64,000 nucleotides of DNA from Nocardia australiensis (GTDB lineage Bacteria > Actinomycetota > Actinomycetes > Mycobacteriales > Mycobacteriaceae): contig NZ_JAJFZM010000001.1 in assembly GCF_020733705.1 (NCBI RefSeq), positions 434,001 through 498,000 of the forward strand, in the 5' to 3' direction. Both the position numbers and the translations under genes were made by a program. Shown here in pieces: positions 44,139 to 52,637 of the stretch (position 1 is its first letter; each line of letters starts with the position of its first letter). The notes below the pieces were generated by a model that was given only the letters and a program-made list of their open reading frames with translations, did not search any database and had not been told where the DNA came from.

Positions 44139-45652
44139 TACGCCAGCCAGGCTCGCTCCAGCTGCACCCTGGCGAAGCCGCCGAGCGCAGGCAGGTCGTG
44201 CACCCGGGCAGCGGCGATATCGATGCCGTCGGCCATGCCCCATACCAGGTAGCCGCCGCGTTCGTACTGAATGCGCTGGACATCTCGGCACGCCTGCGCG
44301 TATTCCGAGTCACTTTGCGCACCGAGCGCTCTCGTGGCGGCCACGTCGAATTCGGTGTCCTTGAAATCGGTTTCATTGCGGTTGGAGGTGCTCGACATCA
44401 GCTTCGTCGCGAAGAACAGCGTCGAATCGTTGGTGCCCCAAGAGATCGTGTACAGCGGCGCCTTCAGCCAGGTCTGGTCGTAGAAGGTATTCGGCTCCTG
44501 GGTGACAACCTCGAGCCGGACCCCGATATCGGCCAGCTGGGTGGCGATCACCTTGGCCGATTCCACCTCGCCCGGCGCTTCGGCCTTGGTGAGCAGCTGA
44601 TAGCCGCGACCGGTATCGAATCCGGCCGCACGCAGTAGCGTCTTCGCGCGCTCGGTATCGCGGACTCGCTGCGCAATGGTGTGGTCATAGGCCGGATCCG
44701 CGGTTCCGAGAATGTCATTGGCGACCGCGCCGTACCCGGAATGCACCTGATTGACCAGTGCCGTGCGATCGACGCCGAGCCGAATCGCCTCCCGGACCCT
44801 GGCATCGGCGAACGGCCCGTCCGAGGTCCGCATCGCCACCCCGACCATGGTGTCGTCGGGCCGCCGGACCACCTGCAGGTCGCCGCGTCCCTCGGCGGTG
44901 CGCCCGGCAATCGCGCCGACATTGGACGCGAGGTCGATCTGCCCGCCGAGTACCGCGTTCCCCAGCGCGGTAACGCTGTCGAAGATGGTGACCTCGATGG
45001 CATCCAGCAGCGGCGCGGGACCATACCACTGATCGTTGCGCACCAGCCTGGCATTGCCGCCCTGATAGGACTCGAGCCGGAACGGGCCGGTACCGATGGC
45101 CTCGGTGAAGTCGGTGGTGTCCTTCTTGACGGTGAAGGTCATCAACCGAACCAGCAGCGGCAGTTGCGCATTCGGCTCGGGCAGCGCGATCACCACCCGG
45201 TTCGGGCCGTCCGCGGTGATGTCCTCGACGGCGGCGGGCATTTTCGACGCGCCACCGACCGTGCGCAGCCTGCGCAGCGACCACACCACATCATCCGAGG
45301 TCACCGGCGTGCCGTCATGGAAGGTCGCGCCATCGGCCAGGGTAAAGGTCCACCGGCGGTGCTCGTCGTCGGATTCCCATCGACTGGCAAGGCGCCCAGC
45401 GACATTCGGGTCCGCCGCGGGAACCGTGAGCGGGTCGTACACCAGCGACGTGATGAGGAAATCACTGTCATTGCTGAGATTCGCGTGCGGATCACGTTCG
45501 ATTCGGGCCGCGGTGCCGAGCGCACCGACCCGCAAGGTGCCGCCGCGACGCGCGGGCCCACCGGAATTGCCACCATCCGAGCATGCGGCGACCAACAGGA
45601 CCGCACCGACTCCAAGACCTGACCGCAGAAGTTGCCGCCGGTTCCATCCCAT
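44138..45652 (-). CDS. Substrate-binding lipoprotein of the Opp/Nik-type ABC transporter
   Basis: A 504-residue extracellular binding protein of the SBP_bac_5 family. The N-terminus NRRQLLRSGLGVGAVLLVAAC has twin arginines and a lipobox (C24), so it may be a Tat-exported lipoprotein. Family features: SLVYDPLTVP, WTFTLADGATFHDGTPVTSD near 115 and VREAIRLGVDRTALVNQV near 300. GGAAGG lies before the ATG at 45652. It is the first leftward gene after the iron boxes, so it is probably derepressed when iron is low. Relatives bind peptides, nickel chelates or opine metallophores. Confidence 0.92.
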   Translation of the reverse strand: MGWNRRQLLRSGLGVGAVLLVAACSDGGNSGGPARRGGTLRVGALGTAARIERDPHANLSNDSDFLITSLVYDPLTVPAADPNVAGRLASRWESDDEHRRWTFTLADGATFHDGTPVTSDDVVWSLRRLRTVGGASKMPAAVEDITADGPNRVVIALPEPNAQLPLLVRLMTFTVKKDTTDFTEAIGTGPFRLESYQGGNARLVRNDQWYGPAPLLDAIEVTIFDSVTALGNAVLGGQIDLASNVGAIAGRTAEGRGDLQVVRRPDDTMVGVAMRTSDGPFADARVREAIRLGVDRTALVNQVHSGYGAVANDILGTADPAYDHTIAQRVRDTERAKTLLRAAGFDTGRGYQLLTKAEAPGEVESAKVIATQLADIGVRLEVVTQEPNTFYDQTWLKAPLYTISWGTNDSTLFFATKLMSSTSNRNETDFKDTEFDVAATRALGAQSDSEYAQACRDVQRIQYERGGYLVWGMADGIDIAAARVHDLPALGGFARVQLERAWLA

Positions 45653-45705
45653 CGTGCTGCCTTCCTCGATTGCCCGGGCGCGATCGCGAACCATAGCGAT
45701 AGGGG

Positions 45706-45724
45706 CTAGGACAGGCTAGCCTAA
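45706..45724. promoter_or_regulatory. IdeR/DtxR-type iron box, importer side
   Basis: CTAGGACAGGCTAGCCTAA matches 15 of 19 positions of the actinobacterial IdeR/DtxR consensus TTAGGTTAGGCTAACCTAA. It lies 54 bases before the binding-protein start. Confidence 0.75.
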
Positions 45725-45784
45725 TGATATTTTGGACTCACCGATAGCCGTCCGATGCGCTCCCGCTATTTCCCACCGACGCGT

Positions 45785-45803
45785 TTAGGTAAGCCTTGCT
45801 TAA
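45785..45803. promoter_or_regulatory. IdeR/DtxR-type iron box, biosynthesis side
   Basis: TTAGGTAAGCCTTGCTTAA matches the IdeR consensus at 13 of 19 positions, including TTAGGT, AG, CT and terminal AA. It lies 78 bases before the dioxygenase start, so each divergent promoter has its own box. Confidence 0.7.
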
Positions 45804-45880
45804 TTTTCCGAGACCCGCTACCTTCGCAGTCGAATCGCCACCATCTGCTGTTCGACCCGTTGCGAAGAAGGGAACACCCG

Positions 45881-47062
45881 GTGAAAAGCGTTCTCGCCGA
45901 ACGTATGACGCTTCACACCCCGAACATCGAACAACGCGAGCTGCCAGCGGCCGCCGGGCGGGATATCCGCCTGCTCGCCGCGGAAATATGCGGCGACCTC
46001 GAGACGAAGGAATGTGACGCAGAGCATAGAGCACGCACCCTGGCCGACCCCGAACTCCTCGAGCAGGTCGATCGACGCGTCACCGAGCTGCCTGCGGACC
46101 TACGACTGGCCATGCGGCCGCCTGCCACCGCCGCGGGCGCCACCATCATCAGCAAGCTGCCGCTGACCGACGAAGAATGCGGCCCCACACCGCCGAGTTG
46201 GCGCGACGCCGCCCGGTGGAGCGGCGAGCCGATGCGCCGAGCGAGTTCATTCGAGCTCGATATCGTCATGTTGCTGTTGGCGCGATGCGCGGGCGAGCCC
46301 TTCGGCTGGGCAGGTCAACAGGACGGGCGGCTGGTCAACAACATCGTGCCCTCGCCCGGCCACGAGCACGAACAGTCCGGCGCGAGCAGCAAAACCCTAC
46401 TCAGCCCGCACAGCGAGGACGCCTTCCATCCGGATCGGGCCAATCTGCTGTTGCTTGCGTGCGTGCGCAATCCGGATCGGGTCGCCACCACCGTTTCCTC
46501 GGTGCGCCACACCGTTCTTTCCGCGACACAGCGCGAACTGCTGAGCGTACCGACGCTGCCGATCCTGCCCGACGTGTCATACGGTTCGAGTCACGAGCGC
46601 TACACACCCACTCCCATCCCCACCCTCTGGAGTGCCGAATCTCACTACAGCACAGCCGATCTCACCGTTCGATACGACCCCGCCTACACCCCGCTCGTGC
46701 AGGCCGACGCCGAATTCCGCAGCGCCTACGCACATCTGACCGCCGAGTTGGAACGGGTCTGCCTCACCGCCGCGCTCGCTCCCGGCCAGATGCTGCTGGT
46801 GGACAATGACGTCGTGGTACACGGTCGGGTACCGTTCACCGCGCGTTACGACGGCACCGACCGATGGCTCAAGCGGGTGAATGTCCGCCTCCCCGAACGA
46901 CTGCGCAGGCGCGGCGAGGCCGACGAGAATGGCTACGGGCAACGGATCGTCGCCCCATTCCGATCGGACCGCACCGCCCCGCTCACGATCGGCACAGAAC
47001 CGACTCGAGCGGGTGCAGGCCGGGATACAGCTGATGATCGAGGACCCGTTGAACACTCGTGA
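45881..47062 (+). CDS. Fe(II)/2-oxoglutarate dioxygenase of the clavaminate synthase/VioC-AsnO type
   Basis: A 393-residue TauD-like enzyme. The iron triad is H177-x-E179 (SPHSEDAFHPDRAN) and H314 (VVVHGRVPF); the 2-oxoglutarate arginine is in the RWLKRVNVR segment. An HxE rather than HxD triad is typical of VioC and AsnO, which hydroxylate free amino acids at C-beta. Other family segments are NNIVPSPGHEHEQSGASSKT and LAPGQMLLVDNDVVVHG. The GTG at 45881 has AAGAAGGGA upstream; the longer frame crosses the iron box. First gene of the rightward operon. It probably hydroxylates an amino-acid precursor or the Dap product (inference). Confidence 0.87.
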   Translation: MKSVLAERMTLHTPNIEQRELPAAAGRDIRLLAAEICGDLETKECDAEHRARTLADPELLEQVDRRVTELPADLRLAMRPPATAAGATIISKLPLTDEECGPTPPSWRDAARWSGEPMRRASSFELDIVMLLLARCAGEPFGWAGQQDGRLVNNIVPSPGHEHEQSGASSKTLLSPHSEDAFHPDRANLLLLACVRNPDRVATTVSSVRHTVLSATQRELLSVPTLPILPDVSYGSSHERYTPTPIPTLWSAESHYSTADLTVRYDPAYTPLVQADAEFRSAYAHLTAELERVCLTAALAPGQMLLVDNDVVVHGRVPFTARYDGTDRWLKRVNVRLPERLRRRGEADENGYGQRIVAPFRSDRTAPLTIGTEPTRAGAGRDTADDRGPVEHS

Positions 47063-48044
47063 CCGGAACACACCGCTGCGCGTACTGAGCCGCAGCGATC
47101 TGGCCGATGTGCCCATCACACCGGGCGATGTCGTGCGCGCCGTGGAGGAGGCGTACCTGGCCTTCGCCGCGGGAGATTCGGATAACCCGCGCAAGCTGAG
47201 CGTCGCGAACCCCGACGGCTGGTCGGTCGCCTACGCGATGCTCGGGCGCGACGGCAGGCGCCGAGTGGTGGCCATGAAAACCTCCTACAAGTTCGATCCC
47301 GGCCACGACCGCAGCACGAAGCGCTACTACACCACGATCACGCTGTATGACGACGCGACCGGTGCGCCGATCGCCATGATGGACTGCGCGCGAGTCGGCG
47401 CGCTGCGCACCCCCGCGGTTTCGGCGCTGCTGGTTCGCGAGACCGTTCGTCGCGGCGCGGAAAGCGTACTGCTGATCGGCACCGGCACCCAGGGCCGAAA
47501 CGCGCTGCCACACTTGCTTGCCGCGAACCCACAGCTGCGCAAGCTCATGCTGTACGGCACCCATCCGGCAGGCTTGGCGGCGGTGCGCGACCACCTCGCC
47601 GAACACAACCCGCACGCGCTACTGGAGACCGTCGAGGATCCCCGCGCCGCCGCGGGTGCCGCCGATGTGGTGCTGGCGACCGCAGGTCCCGGTACCGAGG
47701 TCGCCATCGAATCCGAGGACCTGGCACCGGGCTCAGTGGTCGTGCTCGTCGGATATGGGCTCGCCCCCTCCACGCTCACCGACGCCGACCGCGTCATCGC
47801 GACCAACGCCCAGCAAATGGCACTGACCGGCACCGATATGGCCGGTCCCGACGGAACACTGCGACCGGTGGACGCGGAACTACCGCAAATCCTGAGCCGC
47901 CGCGCTGTTGCCCGCCGATCGGATGACGAGCGCGTCTTCGTCTACAACAGCGGCCTCGTACTGACCGATATCGCCGTCGCGCATGCCCTTGCCGAGCGGG
48001 CGATCGCCGAGGGCCGCGGCACGGAGGTACCGCTGTGGGACTAG
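47034..48044 (+). CDS. sbnB: SbnB-like NAD-dependent dehydrogenase (ornithine cyclodeaminase/mu-crystallin fold)
   Basis: About 336 residues in the OCD/mu-crystallin family: YYTTITLYDDATGAPIAMMD, DCARVGALRTPAVSALLV and the Rossmann motif VLLIGTGTQGRNALPHLL near 145. SbnB oxidises N-(1-amino-1-carboxyethyl)-glutamate, the product of SbnA, to L-2,3-diaminopropionate and 2-oxoglutarate. Assignment to SbnB rather than cyclodeaminase rests on co-occurrence with an SbnA homolog. The ATG at 47034 overlaps the dioxygenase end; a TTG at 47049 behind GAGGA is an alternative start. Confidence 0.83.
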   Translation: MIEDPLNTRDRNTPLRVLSRSDLADVPITPGDVVRAVEEAYLAFAAGDSDNPRKLSVANPDGWSVAYAMLGRDGRRRVVAMKTSYKFDPGHDRSTKRYYTTITLYDDATGAPIAMMDCARVGALRTPAVSALLVRETVRRGAESVLLIGTGTQGRNALPHLLAANPQLRKLMLYGTHPAGLAAVRDHLAEHNPHALLETVEDPRAAAGAADVVLATAGPGTEVAIESEDLAPGSVVVLVGYGLAPSTLTDADRVIATNAQQMALTGTDMAGPDGTLRPVDAELPQILSRRAVARRSDDERVFVYNSGLVLTDIAVAHALAERAIAEGRGTEVPLWD

Positions 48045-49420
48045 ATATCGGCGCTGTCGATCCCATCGCACCCGAGTTCCACCGCATCGGCACCGCTATC
48101 TGCGCGCCGCCGATGCCCGCGCACATCGCCGACTGGGAACGCAGGTTGCTCGCCGATCCAAATCTGCTGGGTGATATCGCTTTTGCGATCGGCGGACCGT
48201 TTCACATCATGTACCCGCCGCAGGTCGGGTCGAATATCAGCGGCTTCCGAGACGCTTTCACCCGCGCCGGAGTAGACGGGGTCGTGTACTACGGCAAGAA
48301 AGCGAACAAGGCAGCGTCCGTCGCCCGCGCCTGTGCCGAACACGGTGCAGGCGTGGATGTTTCCAGCGTAGGTGAACTGAAGGCGGCCTTGGGGCAGGGC
48401 ATTCGCGGTGACGAGCTGATGATCACCGGCCCAGCCAAGTCCGACGATCTGCTCTGGTTGGCAACACGACACCGCGCCCTGATCGCGGTGGACAGCCTCG
48501 ACGAACTAGACCGGCTCGCCGCCCGTGGCACCTCGGCGCGCGTGGTACTCCGGGTCCTGCCCAACGCGTCCGCCAGCCGATTCGGCCTGACCGCCGACGA
48601 ACTCGACCGCGCGATGTCGGTCACCGCCGGTCATCCATCGATCTGCCTGACAGGCTTCAGTTTCCACCTTTCCGGCTACGACGCCATCGCACGGGCCGAG
48701 CTCGCGGACGAACTGATCACCCGATGCGTGGACGCCCGCATCGCGGGCCATCCCGCCAACACCATCTCGATCGGCGGCGGATTCGGGGTCGATTACCTCC
48801 CGGCCGACGCCTGGTCCGAGTTCACCGAACACACGAACCGCGACTGGTTCCATGCGGGCAAATCGTTCGACTCCTACTACCCCTACCACTTCCCCACTGC
48901 GGGCCCGGACATGCTGGCCGCCGTCTTGACGCACAATGGCCTGGCAGAGCGGCTGCGCGACAACGACATCCGGCTCGCGGTCGAGCCGGGCCGGGCACTA
49001 CTCGACCGGGCCGGGTCCACGGTCTTGCGAGTACAGGGCCGCAAAACCCGCTACCTGAACGGCCACCCCTACCACCTGCTCACTGTCGACGGCAGCAGCC
49101 TCAGCCTGTCCGAGCAGTGGTTCGACAGCGAATACCTCCCCGATCCGATCCTGTGGCCACCGCGTCCCGAACGAAACCTCACCCCGACCTGTGTCGGCGC
49201 CGCGACCTGTCTGGAGTCCGACATGCTCAGCTGGCGGCGCATCCCGCTGCCCCGGCCCGCCGAGGTCGGCGATCTATTGATCTACCCGAACACCGCCGGA
49301 TATCAGATGGATTCGAACGAGTCGACCTTTCACGAATTGCCGATTCCGCCGAAGGTGGTGCTGCACGACACAGACGGTGCCGGCGACCGACGGTTGCGCT
49401 GGACTCTCGATGCCGGATAG
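48035..49420 (+). CDS. PLP-dependent decarboxylase-fold enzyme (type III fold, Y4yA/SbnH-like)
   Basis: A 461-residue alanine-racemase-fold enzyme of the LysA/ornithine decarboxylase superfamily. The PLP lysine is K89 in VVYYGKKANKA; SIGGGFGVDY near 245 binds the phosphate; AVEPGRALLD near 308 and CVGAATCLESDMLSWRRI near 388 form the second half of the active site. It is closer to the Y4yA group found in siderophore-type loci than to LysA. The start is GTG with GGAGG upstream, overlapping the sbnB-like gene by 10 bases. It may decarboxylate an amino-acid intermediate; the substrate is unknown. Confidence 0.85.
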   Translation: MGLDIGAVDPIAPEFHRIGTAICAPPMPAHIADWERRLLADPNLLGDIAFAIGGPFHIMYPPQVGSNISGFRDAFTRAGVDGVVYYGKKANKAASVARACAEHGAGVDVSSVGELKAALGQGIRGDELMITGPAKSDDLLWLATRHRALIAVDSLDELDRLAARGTSARVVLRVLPNASASRFGLTADELDRAMSVTAGHPSICLTGFSFHLSGYDAIARAELADELITRCVDARIAGHPANTISIGGGFGVDYLPADAWSEFTEHTNRDWFHAGKSFDSYYPYHFPTAGPDMLAAVLTHNGLAERLRDNDIRLAVEPGRALLDRAGSTVLRVQGRKTRYLNGHPYHLLTVDGSSLSLSEQWFDSEYLPDPILWPPRPERNLTPTCVGAATCLESDMLSWRRIPLPRPAEVGDLLIYPNTAGYQMDSNESTFHELPIPPKVVLHDTDGAGDRRLRWTLDAG

Positions 49421-49449
49421 TCCGGCACGAAACGAACTAGGAGACATCA

Positions 49450-50511
49450 ATGCCGCTCGTCACGCGCGTGACGGATCTGATCGGTCGCACCCCGCTTTTC
49501 GAGTTGGCGACCACCGCGACCGGCACCCGGCTGCTGCTGAAGCTCGAGCAGTTCAACCCGACTGGCGCGGCCAAGATCAGGATGGCGCGCGAAATGGTGC
49601 TCGATGCGGAGCGGCGAGGGTTGCTGGCCAGTGGCGGGCATATCATCGAGTCCACGTCCGGGAATACCGGACTCGGCCTCGCGGTGGTTGCCGCCGAACG
49701 CGGGTATCGCTTCAGCGCAGTGGTCGATCATCACGCATGTAAGGACAAACTGCGCGCTATGCGGGCAATGGGAGCGGAATTGGTGTTCGTCGCCGACGAG
49801 GGCGACGACAACCTGGCCACCTCGGCGCGCGAGGATTACGCCGAGGCGATGGCGGCCGGGCAATCGGACGCGTTCTTCACCGAACAGCACAACAACGACG
49901 CCAACGCGGTCGGCTACTACGCGGTGGCCGAGGAATTGCTAGAAGATGTCGACCGCGTCGACATTTTGCTTTCCGCGGTGGGCACCGGCGGGTCGCTGTT
50001 CGGCACCGCGACCCGGTTACGTCAGCTCGGCCACACACCGAGGGTGATCGGTGTGGAGCCGGTCGGATCGATCGCCTTCGGCGGGCCGGGCGGGCCGTAC
50101 TGGCAGTCCGGCACCGGCACACCGCCCGGTGCCACCATCGGTACCGCCGTCGACTATTCGTTGCTCGATGAGGGTGTGAAGGTCTCCGATGTCGCCGCCT
50201 TCGCGACGGCGCGCGCGGTCGCCGCCGAGCTCGGGCTGATGATCGGCGGCTCCGCGGGCGGATCGGTACATGCCGCGCTCACCAGGCTCGAGGAATTCCC
50301 GCCCGGCTCAACCGTTGTCACCATCGTGTGCGACGGCGGCGAAAAGTACCTCGACACTGTCTTCGACGACGAATGGATGAACAGCCGCGGCCTGCTCGAC
50401 GCCGCCGCCGAGGCCGAAGTATCGGAAATGCTCGAGCACTACGCTCCGGCCGCACGACGCCGGCAACGCACCCCGACCGCGCCGACGCGGGAAATGGAGG
50501 TGGCTCGGTGA
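49450..50511 (+). CDS. sbnA: SbnA-like PLP synthase for 2,3-diaminopropionate (cysteine-synthase fold)
   Basis: A 353-residue type II PLP enzyme: K42 in NPTGAAKIRMA is the PLP lysine, ESTSGNTGLGLAVVAA binds substrate, SAVGTGGSLFG binds phosphate, and IGGSAGGSVHAAL closes the site. SbnA couples O-phosphoserine with glutamate to make the precursor that SbnB oxidises to L-2,3-diaminopropionate. The N-terminus PLVTRVTDLIGRTPLFEL and the C-terminal FDDEWMNSRGL fit SbnA better than CysK. AGGAG upstream. Together with the sbnB-like gene it completes a two-enzyme Dap pathway. Confidence 0.87.
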   Translation: MPLVTRVTDLIGRTPLFELATTATGTRLLLKLEQFNPTGAAKIRMAREMVLDAERRGLLASGGHIIESTSGNTGLGLAVVAAERGYRFSAVVDHHACKDKLRAMRAMGAELVFVADEGDDNLATSAREDYAEAMAAGQSDAFFTEQHNNDANAVGYYAVAEELLEDVDRVDILLSAVGTGGSLFGTATRLRQLGHTPRVIGVEPVGSIAFGGPGGPYWQSGTGTPPGATIGTAVDYSLLDEGVKVSDVAAFATARAVAAELGLMIGGSAGGSVHAALTRLEEFPPGSTVVTIVCDGGEKYLDTVFDDEWMNSRGLLDAAAEAEVSEMLEHYAPAARRRQRTPTAPTREMEVAR

Positions 50512-51911
50512 ACCTGCCGGGCTTGCGAGCAGACGGGCGGCAGCTGACCGCGTTGGCAACACCCATCGCATTGACGCAATTGGCTCAGATCGCGGTGTCC
50601 ACCACCAACATCGTGCTGATGGGGACGCTCGGCGTACGCGAGGTCGCGGCCGGCGGGCTGGCGATCGTGCTGTTCAACCAGATTCGCACCATGTGCTTCG
50701 GATTGATCACCGCGACCGGTAACCAGATCGCGACCGCCGTGAGCGCGGCGGGCAAGCGTGGCGGTTCCGCCGACCGCGAGGTTCGTGACGTGGTGCGTTC
50801 GAGCTTCCTCATCGCGACCGTCGCGGGCATCCTCGGCGGCGCGGTACTGATTGGGCTCGGCTGGGCATTGCGCTGGCTCGGCCAGGACGCCGGGGTACTC
50901 GCCGACGCGCGGCCACTGATGGTCGCGCTGGCGCCGGGACTACTGCCGTGCCTGTGGTTCCAGGTGCTGCGCCAATACACGGTCGGTATGCAGCGCCCGC
51001 AGGCACTGCTGCTGGTGACACTCGGCTCCGTCGCGCTGAATCTCGTACTGGCGCTGGCCTTCATCCATGGCTGGGCCGGGCTGCCCGCACTCGGCCTCAC
51101 CGGCATCGGCGTCGCTACTTCACTGGTCTTCCTGATCACCTTCGGTGCCTTCTGGACGATGGTGCACCACGACGCTGAACTCGGTACCACCCTGGCGATT
51201 CGCCCGTGGCCGGTGCGTCGGGAGACTGTCGCATCCGAACTCAAACTCGGCATGCCGATCGCGCTCACCTATGGTTCGGAAGCGGGCATGTTCTCGGTAC
51301 TCGCCCTCGCCATGGGCAGTATCGGTCCGGCCGCACTGGCCGCGCACAATGTCGTCTACCAGATCATCTACATCGTCTTCCAGGTCGCGATCGGTCTGTC
51401 GCACGGTGCGTCGATCCTGGTCAGCCATGCCGTCGCCCGCGACGAATACGGACACGCCCGCGCGCTCGCCTGGCTCGCGCTGCGGCAGGTGGCGATCGTC
51501 GCTGCCATCACGGGCGCGGTGTATGTGATCGCACCCGACCTGGTATTGGCGCCGTTCCTTGATTCGAGCGATACCGCCACCATCGAAATCGCGCACACCC
51601 TGCTGCTGATAGGCATAGTGCTGCAATTCTTCGACGCCGCCCAGAACATCGGCACCGGCCTGCTGCGCGGGTTGAAGGAAACCAATGCCGGTTTCCGATT
51701 GTCACTGGTCGGCTACTGGTGCGTCGGCCTGCCCACCGCGCTGCTGCTGGCTTTTCCGCTCGACCTCGGTGCGGCGGGCGTCTGGTGGGGACTCACAGCT
51801 GGACTGGCCACCACCGCCGTCCTCATGCTGCGCCGCTACTTCGCGCTGGTCGAGCGCAAGCAACGTGCGAACCCCGGATTGCTGCCCGAAAGCCTCAGCA
51901 GCCCAAGCTGA
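50508..51911 (+). CDS. MATE-family efflux transporter, probable exporter of the cluster product
   Basis: A 467-residue, 12-helix MATE protein: PIALTQLAQIAVSTTNIVLMG at TM1, LGMPIALTYGSEAGMFSVLAL at TM7, and HNVVYQIIYIVFQVAIGLSHGASILVSHAV at TM8-9. The GTG at 50508 overlaps the sbnA stop by four bases, with GGAGG upstream, so export is translationally coupled to synthesis. MATE pumps export small cationic or zwitterionic compounds; in siderophore loci such pumps secrete the metallophore. The last gene of the rightward operon. Confidence 0.9.
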   Translation: MNLPGLRADGRQLTALATPIALTQLAQIAVSTTNIVLMGTLGVREVAAGGLAIVLFNQIRTMCFGLITATGNQIATAVSAAGKRGGSADREVRDVVRSSFLIATVAGILGGAVLIGLGWALRWLGQDAGVLADARPLMVALAPGLLPCLWFQVLRQYTVGMQRPQALLLVTLGSVALNLVLALAFIHGWAGLPALGLTGIGVATSLVFLITFGAFWTMVHHDAELGTTLAIRPWPVRRETVASELKLGMPIALTYGSEAGMFSVLALAMGSIGPAALAAHNVVYQIIYIVFQVAIGLSHGASILVSHAVARDEYGHARALAWLALRQVAIVAAITGAVYVIAPDLVLAPFLDSSDTATIEIAHTLLLIGIVLQFFDAAQNIGTGLLRGLKETNAGFRLSLVGYWCVGLPTALLLAFPLDLGAAGVWWGLTAGLATTAVLMLRRYFALVERKQRANPGLLPESLSSPS

Positions 51912-51920
51912 TCGGCAGCG

Positions 51921-51966
51921 GCACGGGCGGCAGGGCAGGTTGCACCGAACCCGGCCTGCCCCGTGC
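51921..51966. terminator. Bidirectional hairpin between MATE and TerD genes
   Basis: GCACGGG-cg-GCAGG pairs with CCTGC-CCCGTGC with a small bulge, in the gap between two convergent genes. Confidence 0.55.
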
Positions 51967-51986
51967 GCTTACTGCTCGTCAGCTCG

Positions 51987-52562
51987 TCAGATATTGACGC
52001 CGTAATCGCGAGCGATCCCGGCCAGCCCGGAGGCGTAACCCTGACCGATCGCGCGGAACTTCCACTCGTTGCCGTGGCGGTACAGCTCGCCGAATACCAT
52101 CGCGGTCTCGGACGAGGCGTCCTCGGTGAGGTCGTAGCGGGCCAGCTCGGCCCCGGTGTTCTGGTCGATGACCCTGATGAACGCATTGCGGATCTGTCCG
52201 AAGGATTGGCCGCGCGCATCGGCGTCGTGGATCGACACGGGGAAGAAGATATTGGTGATCGTCGGTGGCGTCGCCGCCAGGTCGACATTGATCAACTCGT
52301 CATCGCCGTCACCCCCGCCGGTGAGATTGTCACCGGTGTGTTCGATGGTGCCCTCGGGCGATCGCAGATTGTTGTAGAAAATGAAATGCTGATCCGACAG
52401 CACCTTCAGATTCGGCCCGGTGGCAAGCGCGCTCGCGTCGAGGTCGTAATCGGCCCCCGTCGTGGTGCGTACATTCCATCCGAGGCCGACCGCGACCTTG
52501 GTGAGGTTCGGTGCCTGCTTCGACAGCGAAACATTTCCGCCTTTGGCCAATGTGACGCTCAT
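51987..52562 (-). CDS. TerD-family protein
   Basis: A 191-residue stress/tellurium-resistance-type protein: MSVTLAKGGNVSLSKQAPNL at the N-terminus, VGLGWNVRTTTGADYDLDAS and HTGDNLTGGGDGDDELINVDL are the two Ca-binding Asp-rich TerD motifs, and FRAIGQGYASGLAGIARDYG closes it. TerD proteins bind calcium and respond to oxidative or envelope stress. It stands alone, without terB, terC or terZ neighbours, as commonly in actinobacteria. Confidence 0.92.
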   Translation of the reverse strand: MSVTLAKGGNVSLSKQAPNLTKVAVGLGWNVRTTTGADYDLDASALATGPNLKVLSDQHFIFYNNLRSPEGTIEHTGDNLTGGGDGDDELINVDLAATPPTITNIFFPVSIHDADARGQSFGQIRNAFIRVIDQNTGAELARYDLTEDASSETAMVFGELYRHGNEWKFRAIGQGYASGLAGIARDYGVNI

Positions 52563-52637
52563 GATCCCCTTCCGCTCGGCGCGTTCGCGCCGCCTTTCTC
52601 CACGATTATTACTCTGCCCCGGAGCTGCCGCCCCGGT

